A program made the position numbers and the translations under genes. Shown one piece after another: positions 43,036 to 56,500 of a stretch of DNA of 64,000 nt. The stretch spans positions 513,874 to 577,873 of the forward strand of contig NW_006921535.1 in the NCBI RefSeq assembly GCF_000340215.1, written 5' to 3'. Positions within the stretch are counted from its first letter, which is position 1, and each line of letters starts with the position of its first letter. Below the pieces are notes generated by a model. It was not told the origin of the DNA, did no database searches, and saw nothing but the letters and a program-made list of their open reading frames with translations. The DNA comes from Pseudocercospora fijiensis CIRAD86 (taxonomy: Eukaryota > Ascomycota > Dothideomycetes > Mycosphaerellales > Mycosphaerellaceae).

Positions 43036-43104
43036 ATTTTTAGTCCTTAGTACTTATAGATTTTCGAATCCTACTTAGACTACGTAGTTGTACATAGGTA
43101 CTTA

Positions 43105-43204
43105 NNNNNNNNNNNNNNNNNNNNNNNNNNNNNNNNNNNNNNNNNNNNNNNNNNNNNNNNNNNNNNNNNNNNNNNNNNNNNNNNNNNNNNNNNNNNNNNN
43201 NNNN
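43105..43204. other. Assembly gap, 100 N
   Basis: Exactly 100 N, the usual placeholder for a gap of unknown length. It lies inside repeats, between two copies of the 12-bp repeat terminus. Confidence 0.99.
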
Positions 43205-46200
43205 ATCCTTTCGTTTACGGTTCAATTCCCTAACTGCTTAGTAGAATGTCTTTATCTAGATCTAGGTAGAACTTATCGATTTCCCTAGAAGTCCTCCTCC
43301 TTAAGAAGTTTATACACTTTCCTACCGAACTATTCGACAATATTAAGTACTAGGATAGCTCCTCCCTCGGTATCGGTATAGTATATAAAAGAGCTATAAG
43401 GTAGCTCTATAGAACGTTCTACTAGTTACTCGCTATACTAAGGCCGAATGCTAGTTCGTTCCTTAGAACTCTTAGTTATTTAGGAGATATAAAGGGTAGG
43501 GCAGGTAGTAACTTCGTATTGTATAAGGAGGTAGAGGCTGCTATAGAAGAGGCCTTTAACCTATAGAAGATAGTAAAAGATATAGAGGTAGCTACAGGTC
43601 TAGGTACCTAGTTGAATTTTTAGTAGGTAGAGTATAAGGATATTTAGAGGGAGTATTAGGTAGAGTTGCGAAGGCAGGTATATAATATGCTCTAGAAAAC
43701 AGGGATAGTGCCTATAACTATAACTATTAGGCTCTTCAACCTTCCTTATTTTTCCCTGTTTTCTTTTTATAAAAATCTAAACTAATACAAATTAACCGGA
43801 ATGTCTATCTTCTTTTAGTTCTTTAAAAAACCTAGCAGCGTAGCTAGTAGCGTAGCCGGCAGCGTAGCCGGCAGCGTAGCCGGCCTTTTTACTCCTTAGT
43901 ACTAACGGGATTTTGGGAGACTTCTATTCCGTACGGCTAATAAAGTATACTATACTATATATATATACTTAGAGAGTATTTAGAGCGCGGTATATAGCGC
44001 TATATAATAGCGGCTCATTTCGTATATAGAAAAGCTTATAGATAACACTACGAACATCCTTTCTACTAGAATATCTATCCTACCTAGTACCGTCTCGAAT
44101 ATAGATATTCTAGCCTTTTAGAATCTAATCGAGTGCTTTAAAATCCTTATCTATAATCGTTATACGCTTCGCGTAGATAGCTATAAGGTTAACCGCTAAA
44201 ATAGTATTAGTATAGTCCGAAAAGAGGTAGAAGAGAAATATACATTTAAAGATACGAACTAGGTAGGCTTCTATAGCCTCTTAAAGGGCGCCTATCGCGG
44301 AGGCTTAGAAGCGAAGGTCCGTTCTATAATCCTAGGCAATTTCGCGAACAAGTCGTTAGAAAGGAGCTTTGCGGATTAGGAGCTAAGAACTCTTCTAATA
44401 CTACCGAATCTTACGGAGGGCTACGGCTAAAGAAGGATTAGTAAAAAGATAGTAAGAATGCCGGCTACGCTGCCGGCTATAAATAGGACTTACTTCCTAA
44501 GCGCTATCGACGCTTCGTACGATTGCTACTAGTAGTAGAAGCGCTAGTTGTCGTCTTATATAGAGCCTTACCCGCCGTTGTCTTACGCGGAGCCTTACTC
44601 GCGACGCCCTTTCTAGCACCGGAGCTAGCGGTAGTAGTAGTAGCCCTCTTACGTTGATATACTATACTCGTTCTACTATTTCCGGTCTTATTGCGACCCG
44701 TAGAAGCACTAGGTCCCTTCTTGCGAGGCGTCGTAACTTAGTTAAGTAGACTCGCTATTGTAAAAGTCGTCGAATTAAGGAAAAAAGTGCGTTACGAAGG
44801 TATACGAAGGCGCGCGCGGAGCGAGGATATTGCGGAGGTAGTAGATATAGAGCGTAGAGGTATAGGTATCGATACGAAGGTTAAATATAGCGGTAGTATC
44901 GCGGTATCGCTAGGCAATAGAGTAAGCTTCGCGCAAGCCTATATTATAGTAACGTTAGAGCAAGGAAAGAAGGCAGGTACGGCTAAAAAAGGTAGGTACG
45001 GCTAAAAAAGGCAGATACGGGAGACTTTGAAATATAGCCGGCATATATAGCCGGTATAGTAATAGGCGAAAGCCTCCTTTTAATAAATAGCCGGCGTAAT
45101 AATAGTATCTTACTATAGTATAGATATTCTTTAGTAATGCCTTTACTAGCTATAGTAATCTTATAAATAACCTAGGCCTATTGCTAGTAAATATAAGAAA
45201 TATCAGGTAGGCTATACTAAACAAGCTAGTTATTTAGTAGGAAAAGGCCTACTACCGTCTCTATATGCCGGCTACGAGTGCCGGCTATCGCTCTAAATTC
45301 AACTCCGCCCTATCTCGGAGGCTAAGGTACCGAGCGGAAACCCTATAGCTTATATTTACTCGGTTATCGCGGAGCGCTTATAGGTAAGGTATTAGAAAAG
45401 AGTATAAAAAGTACGAGAAGAGTATCCTAGGATATAGGTCGTAAGTAAATAAGAGTAGTACGCCTAGTTATTTATATAGTACGTTACTCTATACGACTAA
45501 GAGCCTATATTATCTTATACTTCGCTTATAAAACCTCGACTCTACTAGTATACTATCGATCTCTTCCTCGGTCGCTAATACGCTATCTTAATTCTTCTTC
45601 GAGTTGCCGGACTTAGTACGTATCTATAGCTATACAATAGCGCTACGTATTATAGAGAATTTCTCGTTAAAGTTTCTCTCTCGTAGGCTTGCTATCTGCC
45701 TCGTAGTATAGAGGATTAAAGTGCTAATACTAAAGAATCTCCTTATAGTTAGGATGCTAGGGCTCCTTAGGACCTTTATATTCTAGGTCTAAATAGAGAC
45801 GGATTATAAACGTTCTATCGCCCTTTCGCTTACTACCCGCTAGGTCGCGATATACGAAGAAACTAATCTAAATATAGCTCGTCTCTATAATAGCCGGGTA
45901 AATATAGAGCGCTAGGTTTCTACTTCGTACCTTAGATTTAGGGACGGCGCGGAGATAAAATCAGAAATGTAGCCGGCACCTATAGCCGGCAAAAGGATGC
46001 GAAAATAGGCCTCCTCCTAGGTTAATCTAACGACTAAATACAATTTCTAACTAATCCGCTATAAACCGACGCCGAATTTTAGCTAGAAGCTGTATATCTT
46101 TATTTTAAAGAGTAACCCGCTTCGTATAGATAGTAAGGAGGTTTAAAAGCTTAAGCTCGGTTACGAGAAATGCCTCCGTAGCTTCCTAAAGAGTACTAAT

Positions 46201-47700
46201 CGCCTTAGCCGTAAATCGTATACTAGACCGAAAATCTAATGTAATTTCTCGGACGAGTCGCTAGAAGGGAGTCTTAAGGATTAAAAGCTCGGTCCCTCTT
46301 TTGTTTTAGAAAAGCCGGATCTAGCGAAGGGCAATAGTACCTAGTTTGAAGCGCCGCTTCTTTATCGTCGAGTCCTGCCTTGTTCCCTTTCTTTTAATAG
46401 AAAGATAACTTTTCTTCGCGATAGTCTTCGTCCGCCTACTCTTTTTAGCCTTCTCCTATCTACCTATAGCCTTCTTATTTTTCGGTACTGTTTTCCGAGG
46501 AACCCCCTTCCTTCGTATATACTACGGAGAGCCTTACTCTTCCGATATCTCGTTCTCGCTACGGTCTCCCTATACTTAGCTTGCTTTACCCTTGCCCTTT
46601 AGCCTCTAAAGATATTTATCTACGCGTTTAGGCGACGAGGGTATATCGGTAGGACCTAGAAAATTAATAAGTATATAATCGTAAGGAGATATTAATGCTT
46701 CTTACCTTCTAGAACAAATAGTCTTCTATTAAACCGCCTTATTAGGTTATCGTTAGATTCGAATAAAGGATAGTAGCTTAAGGAAGGGGAGGTAGCCGGC
46801 TTAGGAAGGCCCGAAGAGCCGAATCCTTAAGGTATATTTGTCTTTAAGAATATAGGGAAAGGGAAGAGGGAGAGGAAGAGCGAATAGAGAATTAGAAATA
46901 GTCCGTAGGTAAGCGGGGTCGGTTGCTATAGCAACTAGTCTATTTAGGTCCTAGGAATTCGAAACACATTTCGGATATATGCCGGCTATATACGCTAGCT
47001 ATATTACCTTATACGTAAACGCTTCGTCTCCTTAAAGCTACTCTAAGCCTATATACGTTTCCGCTTCTCGACCTAGTATCGCCTTCTACCTCCGCCCTCC
47101 TCCTCTTCGTTATCGCTAATTAGGGTTTCGCTTAGACTAAATTTCGTATTCTCTTCGCGCTCCTAGGTTTCTTCGATCTTAAGGTTTTCTAATTCCTCGA
47201 TCAACTCCTTTAGTATAACTATAATCTTTAGTAACCTACCTTAGCGATTCTAGTAGAGGAGATAGTATCGGAATACTATAATAGATTCGAAGGTAGTAGG
47301 CGAGTATATTCGATTAAAGCGGCCCTAGTAACGAGCGATACTAAAAGACCTCTTATAGCCTATACCTACGCTCGGGATAGCGAGGACGTCCCGAGCGACC
47401 GACGCTATCGTTAGAAACTTAGGCTCTAACCGCTACTATATAGCGAGAATATCGTCTCCGAATTCGTCTAGAAGACCGGTAAGATCTAGAGATTATTAGC
47501 CCTCTTTCCGAGCCTACGGGTTTGTACTTACTCGCGCGCTAATAGAGATCGAACTTGTTATAGCAGGGACGGTACGCTAGCTAAGCCCGGTATATACTTT
47601 CCGTAGAACCGTAGATACTTACCCTAATACTATACTATAGCTAACCTACTAATCGTCCCTCGTATAACAATTAGTAGCTTCGCTTTAGTTAGATCTAGAT
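43205..47700. other. Degraded RIP-mutated repeats rich in TAGCCGGC
   Basis: 4.5 kb without an identifiable gene. The octamer TAGCCGGC or its complement recurs in both orientations (about 43,840-43,885, 44,460-44,480, 45,030-45,050, 45,085, 45,265-45,290, 45,965-45,990, 46,795, 46,980). The segments near 44,130-44,390 and 46,100-46,330 share a similar protein-like layout (a run resembling RYTLRVDSYKVNR followed by GNFANKSLERSF, against a comparable stretch), which suggests two decayed copies of one coding repeat. I cannot name the element. Confidence 0.4.
43837..43884 (+). repeat. 12-bp tandem repeat, four units
   Basis: Four units: AGCGTAGCTAGT followed by three AGCGTAGCCGGC, then CTTTTTACTCCTTAGTACT, matching the sequence after the array at 43,012. 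Confidence 0.9.
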
Positions 47701-48199
47701 CCGTTTGAATAGTACCCGAGTACTAAACGAACGGGTACCTTAAAAAACTAAAAAACCCTACCGCCGCCGCTTAACGCGACCGCGAGGTCCCGTACTAGCG
47801 GTACCGACCTACCTACCTAACTATAATAACTACCTACGCTCGATATAGATACGATTACGACAGTCCTCTAAATTCCGCATATTATCTTCCGTATACCCTT
47901 AGCTATATACCGATAGCCCTTTAATCGACGGCGCCCTATAGCCCTCTAATCGCTAGACTAGGCGGCCCGCCTTCCTTATCTAGGTTTGTTTACTCTATAC
48001 TAGCACCTACCGAAGCGGGCACCGGTCGAGGTAAGAGCCTATAAGTACCCTAATAGTTTCTCGAATTCGGTCTAGTTCCTTAACTCTATACTTATCCCCT
48101 ATTTTTATAAGATTACCGAGCCTACGCTTATTCTACAAATACGCTAGCTTCCGTACGCCCCGATTTAGACGCCTACTCGTTAAACATCGCTTTTTGCTT

Positions 48200-51100
48200 T
48201 AAGGAGTTCTTAGCTAACGCCGGTTACGCTAAGTTAGTATACTAGAAGCAAAGAGACCCGCTTATAGCAGTCGTTACGAAAATCACTACGTATTATTAGC
48301 CCCTAGAAGAATATATACTACGAAAACTCTCGGATACTAGAGGCGGTACTACCCTCGGTTTCCCTTAGGATTAGGTAGTTAACCGCTCTTTAGTTATAGT
48401 AGCAGCGAAGACGCTACTTGCTCTTCGTAACGAACTCGCAGTTTTAGACACGATAGGACCTAACGACTTAGCGGCGCCTACTCTAGAACTAGTACCGCCG
48501 TTACTAGACATAGTAGTGCCTACAAGTCTAAGTCCGGACACTAGTCTATAGCTACGTCGCCGTCGGACTATTTTAGTAGCTAGTATACGACGAGTTACGT
48601 ATATACGTTATAGGTCCTTACCGATTGTGTTTCCCCTAGGCCTGCGAGAACTTAGTACCTTAGAGCTATTAGTCCCGAGCAGTCCTAATTTGTCCTTACC
48701 GGTTTTAGTCGGCCCTAAGTAGTAGAGTCCTAAATAGCAAGGTCCTAAGTAATACGGTCCTAAGCCCGAGTACTAGGATACGGAGCAGTAGAGTCCTAAT
48801 TAGTAGGCTCCGGAGCAACAGAGCCCTAAGCCCGAATAGTAGGAGCTCCCGGCCCTAAGTAGTCTAGAGTCCTCGTTACTAGCTCCTAAGCTTTAGCGAC
48901 AAGGTACTTAGTAGCAAGGACCCCGACAATAAGAGCCGTTAATCCTACCCGCTTCTACTAAAGACATAGCCGATATGTCCTAAAATATAGACCTAGAATT
49001 CTAGCGCACGGACTTAGTATACGTAGAACCTAGTATCGAGCGGGACCTACCTCCTCGATAGTAGATATAGCGCCGCCGATCGGTTAACACTTTCCTAGGT
49101 ACGGAAGCTAGGCGTCTAGTCGCGGACCGCTAGCGAGTACGTAACGCGGCCGCAAGACTATCCTCCTAGAACTAGCGCAACGGTAAGCAGCTAGCTTACG
49201 ACAATCCCTAGCCTTAACGCCTACGAGAGGGCGCGCTACGCGAAGTCCTAGTACGCGAGAACTAGAACGCCGCTAGCGCTAACGCGGCCGCTAAAGACGC
49301 TAACGGCGAAATCCTAAACGCTACTAACCTAGCCGTCCTACGCAATAAGATACGCTAGCTATTTAGACAACTGTTAAATTAACAAGTTATCTAAATATAG
49401 TAACTTAGGGACGAAATTAGGGACGAGATCGACTAGTTACGCTAGAGCATCCCTTTAAGCTTAGTATAAGACAGGCTCGATACCGGGAGAGCTAAACGCC
49501 TCGCGCGTATAAGTTTAAATAAACAGGTCCCGTAGGAACAAGTGCTATTAGCCCTACTACCTAACCTAGTTAAGGCCTAGCCGTATTAGTTACGCTGTAA
49601 CGTCTAACGTAACGCTAAGGCTAGATAACGCCGCTATAGCTAAGGCGGCGCTACTAGCGAAGGGCCTCTAAGCCCGAGCCTTAGCGACTCTAGTACCTAT
49701 AGTAGGAACTTTAGCCCGCGAGGTTACGGTTTTAACCCTTACTATATAGACAATTTCCGCTTTACCCGCTCGCCCTATTACAGCCCGCAGCGTTCCTAGC
49801 GCTTAGAGAGATTTAACCCTATAGATATCGGGTACTTCTACCCCGACGCCCTATACGCGGACTTAGATAGCTAGGACATCTATACGTACGGTAATAAGGT
49901 TACATTTACCTTAGTATACCTATTCTTAGACGTAGCTTGCGATTACGCGGCGGTTAATTACGCCTATATAGTACGTACTTAGCTTACGAAGTGCCTCCGT
50001 AGAGCCGTATAATAATAGTTTATTTACGAGCTTATAAGCAATAATCGTAATACGATTCGCGGAGGAGAGGGCATCGAGCGCTAGTATAAAGCCCTAAGGG
50101 ACAAGTTTAATAGATCTATTATCGAGGCCTAGGATAAGCTATATACCGAATCGTATACGGTATAGGACGTACGTAACCGTAGAGGACCCTAGCAGTTTAT
50201 TATAAACTGTATCCGCTACGTACGCGAGGCAGGTCTCGAGACAGACCCTAATAGGCCGTACGCTCTTCTCTACTAGGCGTAGTTACGATTCGAGCCTCGC
50301 TTATAAGATAAGCTCGACAAGCCTTTACTAAGTAATACGATTTATACTTTTACGCGAGCCGTAGAAGACAAGTATAAAGCGTAGTGCCGTAGGTATATAT
50401 AGTCTAATAGCTATAGTATAGCACGAGGCCGTAATAGGTATAACGGTAAGTTATAATACCGAAACGCTCGCAATAGCGACCGGTACGCCGATTCTTCGGG
50501 CGCGTATCGCGATGCTTTAGGTCGCGGTTACGCTAGTAGGTTCGACGATCGGTACGCCGTAGTAGCACGCGGATATCGCGACAATTTAGGTTGTAGTTAC
50601 GCTAGCGGCTACGGCAATAAGCGCCCTAGAAATAGTAGCTATGCTAATTAAAACTAGTATTAGCGCCGAGATTAAGGAAACGATAGGCAAGCCCTAGCGG
50701 AGGAAGGACGCTAAAAAGAGTACACTTCTAACTATAACAATCGAGTAGAGCTATATAACAATAATCGGGGCTACGAGGTACGCGGTAGCAAGAATGCTAA
50801 TCGTAGACGACGACAAGATAGGGGTACGCGAAACGACGTACGCGATACCTAGAATTAGTAAGAACGCGGCCGCTAAGGTAATAAGGCCCCGCGCAACTAT
50901 TACGCTAATAAGTAGGTATCGGAGCCTCTAGTCGAAGAGCCTATATCTATCCTATAGCTGCGTTTACATTTACGCCTACGATCTAGCTTACGCTACTCGG
51001 CGAGGCTAGTAAGCCCGCACTCCGTACCGGCGTACTTTAACGACTAGGTAGACATCTACTATAGATTAGACGACGTAGACGATAACGCCTCTTTATAGGA

Positions 51101-51275
51101 CTCTATATTAGTATACTATAGCGAAGTGCCGCTACTATCCCCCTTTTCCCTATATATTAGTAAGTACCTTCCTCTAGCTATAGAACCCTTCGCTACGATA
51201 CGGCCTTTAAAGTTCTTATACTTAAATTGCAGCGCGAAGTTTAATAGTAACAATCTCTTATAGGACTATAGGCGT
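48200..51275 (+). pseudogene. Gypsy element A gag region, RIP-mutated
   Basis: The upstream half of a plus-strand Ty3/gypsy element. At about 49,750-50,440 the reading follows the fungal gypsy Gag layout: IGYFYPDA, then GNKVTFTLVYLFLDV, WFIYEL, GIERWYKALRDKF and a final Asp/Lys-rich helix. An Arg/Asn/Gly/Tyr-rich nucleic-acid-binding part follows to about 50,900. The frame carries many TAG and a few TAA. From 48,200 to 49,700 the frame is lower in complexity and contains the Pro/Gln repeats. It ends where the copia element inserted (51,276). Gag forms the particle in intact relatives; this copy cannot. The left edge of the element and its 5' LTR were not found. Confidence 0.65.
48690..48950 (+). 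repeat. Degenerate GTCCTAA-type repeats, Pro/Gln-rich when translated
   Basis: Units resembling GGTCCTAAGTAGTAGAG recur about ten times at irregular spacing. Read in the gag direction they give Pro-Lys/Asn/Glu plus runs that would be Gln or Trp before RIP. Probably the low-complexity N-terminal part of the gypsy A gag frame. Confidence 0.55.
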
Positions 51276-51280
51276 ACTAA
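51276..51280 (+). repeat. Target-site duplication ACTAA, left
   Basis: ACTAA directly abuts the left LTR and is repeated directly after the right LTR at 56,627-56,631. Confidence 0.9.
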
Positions 51281-51406
51281 ACTTGATGTAACTAATGTAT
51301 TTAGAAGAAGGACTATCTACGGAAAGTCTAAAGATGAAGTGCGGCAGTTGCAGCCTTAGGCATTAGGCACGTAATAGACCCTAACACCTAGACACACACT
51401 CTAAGT
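51281..51406 (-). repeat. Copia LTR, left (3' LTR)
   Basis: 126 bp, differing from the right LTR at three positions only. Confidence 0.93.
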
Positions 51407-51559
51407 CACCCCCTCAGCACGTGCATATAGCTATATAATAAAACAAGCAACACAATAGCTATTCTATTAGCAAAGCAAACAAGGGGTATTAGGTAAGCAG
51501 AAACAGGTGAACAAACTAGACTACTCTTAGGTTAAACAGACAAAGTAACAAAGGCCCTT

Positions 51560-54500
51560 TCTTCTCAGTACTTAGCAGCTAGCTTTGCAGCGCTCTTAAT
51601 AGCGGCCTTACAATCTACTAGGTTTAGTTGTTTAACAAAGCGGCCGTGCTTGATCTTATTAAGTAGCTTAGTAAAGCTATCGGCTATCTGATTATATGTA
51701 CTGACCTATTAGACGACAATGGTACTATTAGCAATCTTCTCTCGAATGTAGTAGACACGAGCATCTATATACTTTGTGCGGCTATTAATACTAGTCGACT
51801 TAGTAATAGCAATAGCGGACTAATTGTCCTCGTAGAGCGTAACTAGAAGAATATAGCCCTTGTAACCAATTTCCTTTAATAAGCGAGCTAAGGCAACTGC
51901 TTCCTTAGCCCCTATAGTGAGTTAAACATACTTAGCTTTAGTTGATAACAGTGTAACGAGTGTCTAGCGGCCGGACTTATACAATAGAGGTCCGCCTACA
52001 ATAGTGAAGTAGAAGCCGCCTATAGAGCGGCGGGTAACTAGATCGTTAGCCTATAAGGCGTTACAGTAACTAGCGAACTTAAGGTCGTCTTCGTTCAGGT
52101 TGCCTTAGAAGCGCATGCTACGGCTGAGGGTGCCAACTAGGTACTCAATTAGCTAAAGAAGCGCGGCATAATGCTCCTCGGTAGGGTTAGAGATAAATCG
52201 TAATAACAGGCCTGCAGTATAGCAAGCATTAGGTCGTGTAATTATAGCTAGCTATAGTGCTTTACTAACACCTTCTTAATACTGAGTCTTGAAGGCGGCA
52301 CTAGCTATATAGCCTTTAGGTACGCGTTGAATAGACGTCTTAATGTAACGAGGCGCTATTAGCGTAGCTAGTCCGATACGACTACGTATACTATACTTCT
52401 CGCAGAGCCTATTCAAGTAGGCGTCCTAAACGACGTAGATAGTGCGCTTGTTACGGTCGCGGATAATGCGCATGCCGAGATAGTAGTAAAGGTCGCCTAG
52501 CTCTCGTATACTAAAACGGTCCTTTAGCAACTGAGCTACTGCCTCTAGTACTAATAGAGTATAGGCGATGATAATTATATCGTCGACATAGATAACAATA
52601 ATAGAGCCGCTAACAACGTGCTTAAACACACAGATGTCGGACATTATTAGAATAAAGTCTAGGCTCTTCAAGTACTTCCGAAGCTCTTTATACTACAGTA
52701 TTGGCGACTGCTTTAGACTATATAGGGCCTTTAGCAGTAGGCAAACTATGCCCTTGCTACTACGGTCTTCAAAGCCGTGTAGCTATTCAACGTAGATCTT
52801 GTGCTTGTCACCGATAAGCGCATTAAGAAAGGCAGTCAGAATGTCGTACTACTTAGCCTCTAGGTCGTAGTGTGCAATTAGACTAAACAAGGCTCGAAGC
52901 GTATAAGGCTTAGCAACAGCCGCATAGGTCTCGTTATAATCCTGTCCTTCAACCTATGTAAAGCTACGGACAACCTAACGAGCCTTGAACCGGCTTACCT
53001 TGCTATTAGCGTTACGCTTGATAGTGAACACCTATCGGCTACGGACAACCTTGCGACCCTTAGGCACCTCTAGTCGAGTCACATAAACCTATATATAGTT
53101 GTCGATTAGTAACTTGTATTTAGCCTTATAGGCCTCCTTCTATTATAGCTAATATAGTAACTAAGTCGCCTCCTTATAGCTCTTCGGAATAGGAATGGTC
53201 TCCTTAGGCTTGTTAGACTGTTTAGCAATGTAACAGGAAGCTATGAAACCCTTAATATAGGCTATCGGCATGTTAGCTATTGTACGTCGAGTTGACCGCT
53301 TAACACTACAATCGGCTAGATAGCTACGCAACAGCTTACGAGCGCTCTTGTTACTTCGTGTCTTGCGTATAGAACGACTACTAACGTTGTCTAGTCGCTC
53401 AAATTTAGGCAGCTAGCTAGGCTCGCCCTTCTTGGCGTTTGGATTATATGCTAGCTCTTCCTCGGCTAACTGAAAGCTATCTTCATTACTTAAAGCTAGT
53501 AGTTAAACGTCTAGAAGGTCGTTATCGATTGGCAACGGATTAGCGACCTTATTAGCTATTTCCTGTGCAGGTTCGTCTAGAGGCTCTTCTAGCTAGGCTA
53601 GAAGCTGCTAGACTATACTAGCGGCTTCCTATAGCGACGGTGCCTCGTTGCTTGTAGAATTAAACAGAGCCGGTATAATAGACTCGAGTGTAACAAACTC
53701 GTTCTTAGCTAGGTTATTAGTATTAGCGTATAGGTCTATGCCCTCTAGAAGCAACAGCTCGCCGGCTGTCTTAATAAACTAGACATCCTTCGACGGAATA
53801 ACCTTATACTAGTTAGGAAGATAAATTATGTATTTCCCTGAGTCCACTAAGTCCTTAGTATAGCTAACCAGCTTGCTAATAAGACCTCTACTATCCATCT
53901 TCTTTCTACGAGCAACTCCGTAATCGTATGCAATAGCAGTGCAGCTATAGGTACGAAGATGTTAAAGACGTAGCTGCTTTCGAGACCAATTGAGCTCCCT
54001 AGCTACAATGGTATAGGGGCTAAGACCTTCCAAGGTTCTAGGAGTGATATTGAGGACCTGTGTAGCAGTAGTAACTATATACGGCTACAGGGCCTTTAGC
54101 AAATTCGCATAGAGCATTATCTTCCGAGCGGTCGTGTATACGATATAGTTGCTAACCTTAGCTAGGCTATTCTAAGTAGAAGAATGAGGAGCTATAACCT
54201 GTAGTACAATGCCCTAATTACGAGCCTAGCTTAATAGCTGATTTCCGCCGTACTTACCCCCTCTATCGAGGCGGTAGATCGGGATCGAATAGCTAGTTTG
54301 TATACGGACGTGTATACGGTGATCCTTGATTGCTACTGCAGCCCCTAACTTTAGTAAGCTAGTATATTCGTGTCGATAGGCTAACTTAGCGCATATAAAC
54401 AATGTAAAGTAGCGCTCTTATAGCAGACTAGGGTTGGTGATAGTAACTATATCTATATAGACAATGTAATAGATCGTAGATAGTCGTACGCGTAGTAGCC

Positions 54501-56480
54501 GATTGTATTCCTTATATAATATAGCTATTCGATAGGCAATGCAGTTGCGGAAGTCGGTCTTGTTTCCAGTAATAACAATCTGACCCTTAGCTTCCATTCG
54601 TAATAGCTTGCGGTAATGGATATAGCTATATCGTAGATGCCACTCTTCTATCGTACCTATTAGCACCCCCTTCTTCGACAGAAGGGCAACAACTTAGCTA
54701 TCCGGTCCGGAGGTTGGTATGTGTAGATAGGGGAGACTATTCTTTCGGTATGTCTAAGCAACAGTAACCTCCGAGCCGTTAATAATAGTAAACAGCACTC
54801 GCTTGTCATTCCGATAGAAACAGCCCTTGTCGGCAAGCTTCTTAGTAGATAGAAGGTTGGCTGCTAGACCTAGAACATATAGTATATTAGACAGCTTCAT
54901 GCTGCTTACACTACGTTCATTAACAACCTCAGTCTAAGCTATACCAACTATCGTAGCGTGCTTTGTGTTGCTACTAAACCGGACAGGAATGTAATAGCCT
55001 TCGTATTTAATAAGTAGTAAGGGGTTATTAACTATATACATACTAGTACCTAAGTCGACAACCTAATCAGTAGTACGAGTGCTAGCCGTAAGAGCCGTAG
55101 AAACCTAGTCGCTGATAGTGACTATAGTAGCGCTTGCAGTGAAGGCGTAATTGTAGTTTAGGTCTAATAACACCCCCGGGGTAGCATTAGCCGCATATAG
55201 CCCCTAAGCACCATTTTGACTACCCTAACTAGACGGCTGCTGTTACTAAGCAGTTAACGCCTATTGTTGCTTCTTCTTAGCCTTCTGCTTCTCGCGACGA
55301 AGACGGTCTTCCTCCTTCAGATAAGGGTACTTAGTATAGCAGCGGTCGGAAGGGTAAGTGCCTTAACAGTGTAAGCACTTCTTACGGTTAGACTAGTGAC
55401 TATTCTGATTCTAGTTGCTTCTACCGCGGCCTCGACCATTGTTGCTGTTTCCGCGGCTACTACGACCGCTACGGTTCGAGTTACCTCGGCCGTTGTTATT
55501 GTTGCTACCTTGCTGTTGTAGCTGGCGCTGAAGACTAAAGAAGCTATTATATTAGGCCTAGTTCAATTGAGCTACATTCTTATTAAGCAACGCGCTAATA
55601 ATGTTATTAAGTGTGTTATCGTTAATAGTGTATTCGGAGGCGCGTATCTGCTCTCGGCGCATCTATGCGAAAGCCTCGTAGAATAGAGAGATCTGTATAA
55701 TAAACATGTAGATAGCCTAGTATTGGCTAATAGCTAATTTAGTATCCTTCAAGGCACTAAGCTTCTTCTTGTACTTATTATAGAACTTCTCAATGTCCTT
55801 GCTATTATACCGAAGGGTGATATATTCCTAGTAGAGTATGAATTCAGTAGACCTACCTTTACTAGTATATTTCTTATACAGGTAAGTCTACACTTCCTAC
55901 GATATAGCGAGACTAAGCAACGACTACTAAACTTCGGCGATATAGTTGGCAAAGATCTACGTACGCGCTAATTGATCTTTTGCTTCCTATTTATCTTGTC
56001 GGTCTTCAAACTCTAACTGAGTTTTAGAAGACAACTTAATATTAGGCTTTAGGCAGGTCCCCTAGATATAGCGCTATACCTGCATGCCTTTAAGGGCACC
56101 CTTAGCAGTATAAGACTATAATGGATAATTCTCCTTATTCTTCAGCTTAGGGATATTGCTTATATAAGCGCTAGTAGAAGTTGTAGGGGGAGCTATTGCG
56201 GACAGCGACGGCGATATATAGAAAGAGACTGTAGACTTGTTTTAAGAGGCGGCCGATAGGCGCGCCTGTATTCTAGTATAGCGGACAGCTAACACTAATG
56301 TTAGAAACCGGTGTGGCGGACAGCTAATACTAATAACTCGAGTCGGACTAGCACCTGCTAGAACCCTCGAGGGCGGCAGCGACGATAATAGTGTCGGCGC
56401 AATTTTTGGTAACGGGCGCTAGCTACGTAGCAGTCGGAGTGACTATTAGAATACGTAGTGAACGTGTTGTATACGTTGGA
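51560..56480 (-). pseudogene. Copia Gag-Pol polyprotein, RIP-mutated
   Basis: Minus-strand order from the right: Gag (about 56,480-55,200), with a coding island 55,952-55,749 and a zinc knuckle at about 55,350-55,390 in which the first two cysteines and the last remain but the histidine is now tyrosine. Next come protease and integrase (about 55,100-53,200), including the pre-integrase motif WHLRYSYIHYRKL in the open island 54,666-54,418. Reverse transcriptase carries an intact YVDD in the island 52,671-52,426. RNase H ends near 51,560 with YYIREKIA and FTKLLNKIK. Stops are mainly TAG/TAA. Palindrome copy 5 sits at 55,164-55,190, between the Gag zinc knuckle and the protease region. No activity can remain without readthrough. 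Confidence 0.85.
55164..55190. repeat. 27-bp palindrome, copy 5
   Basis: Arms CTAATAACACCCC and GGGGTAGCATTAG around a central C, inside the copia polyprotein region. Confidence 0.9.
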
Positions 56481-56500
56481 AACGCAGGGGGCTTATAACC

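Noticed and set aside
44787..45005. Plus-strand 72-codon frame in the repeat block
   Set aside because: Short, composed of repeat DNA, with no domain; likely a chance gap between RIP stops.
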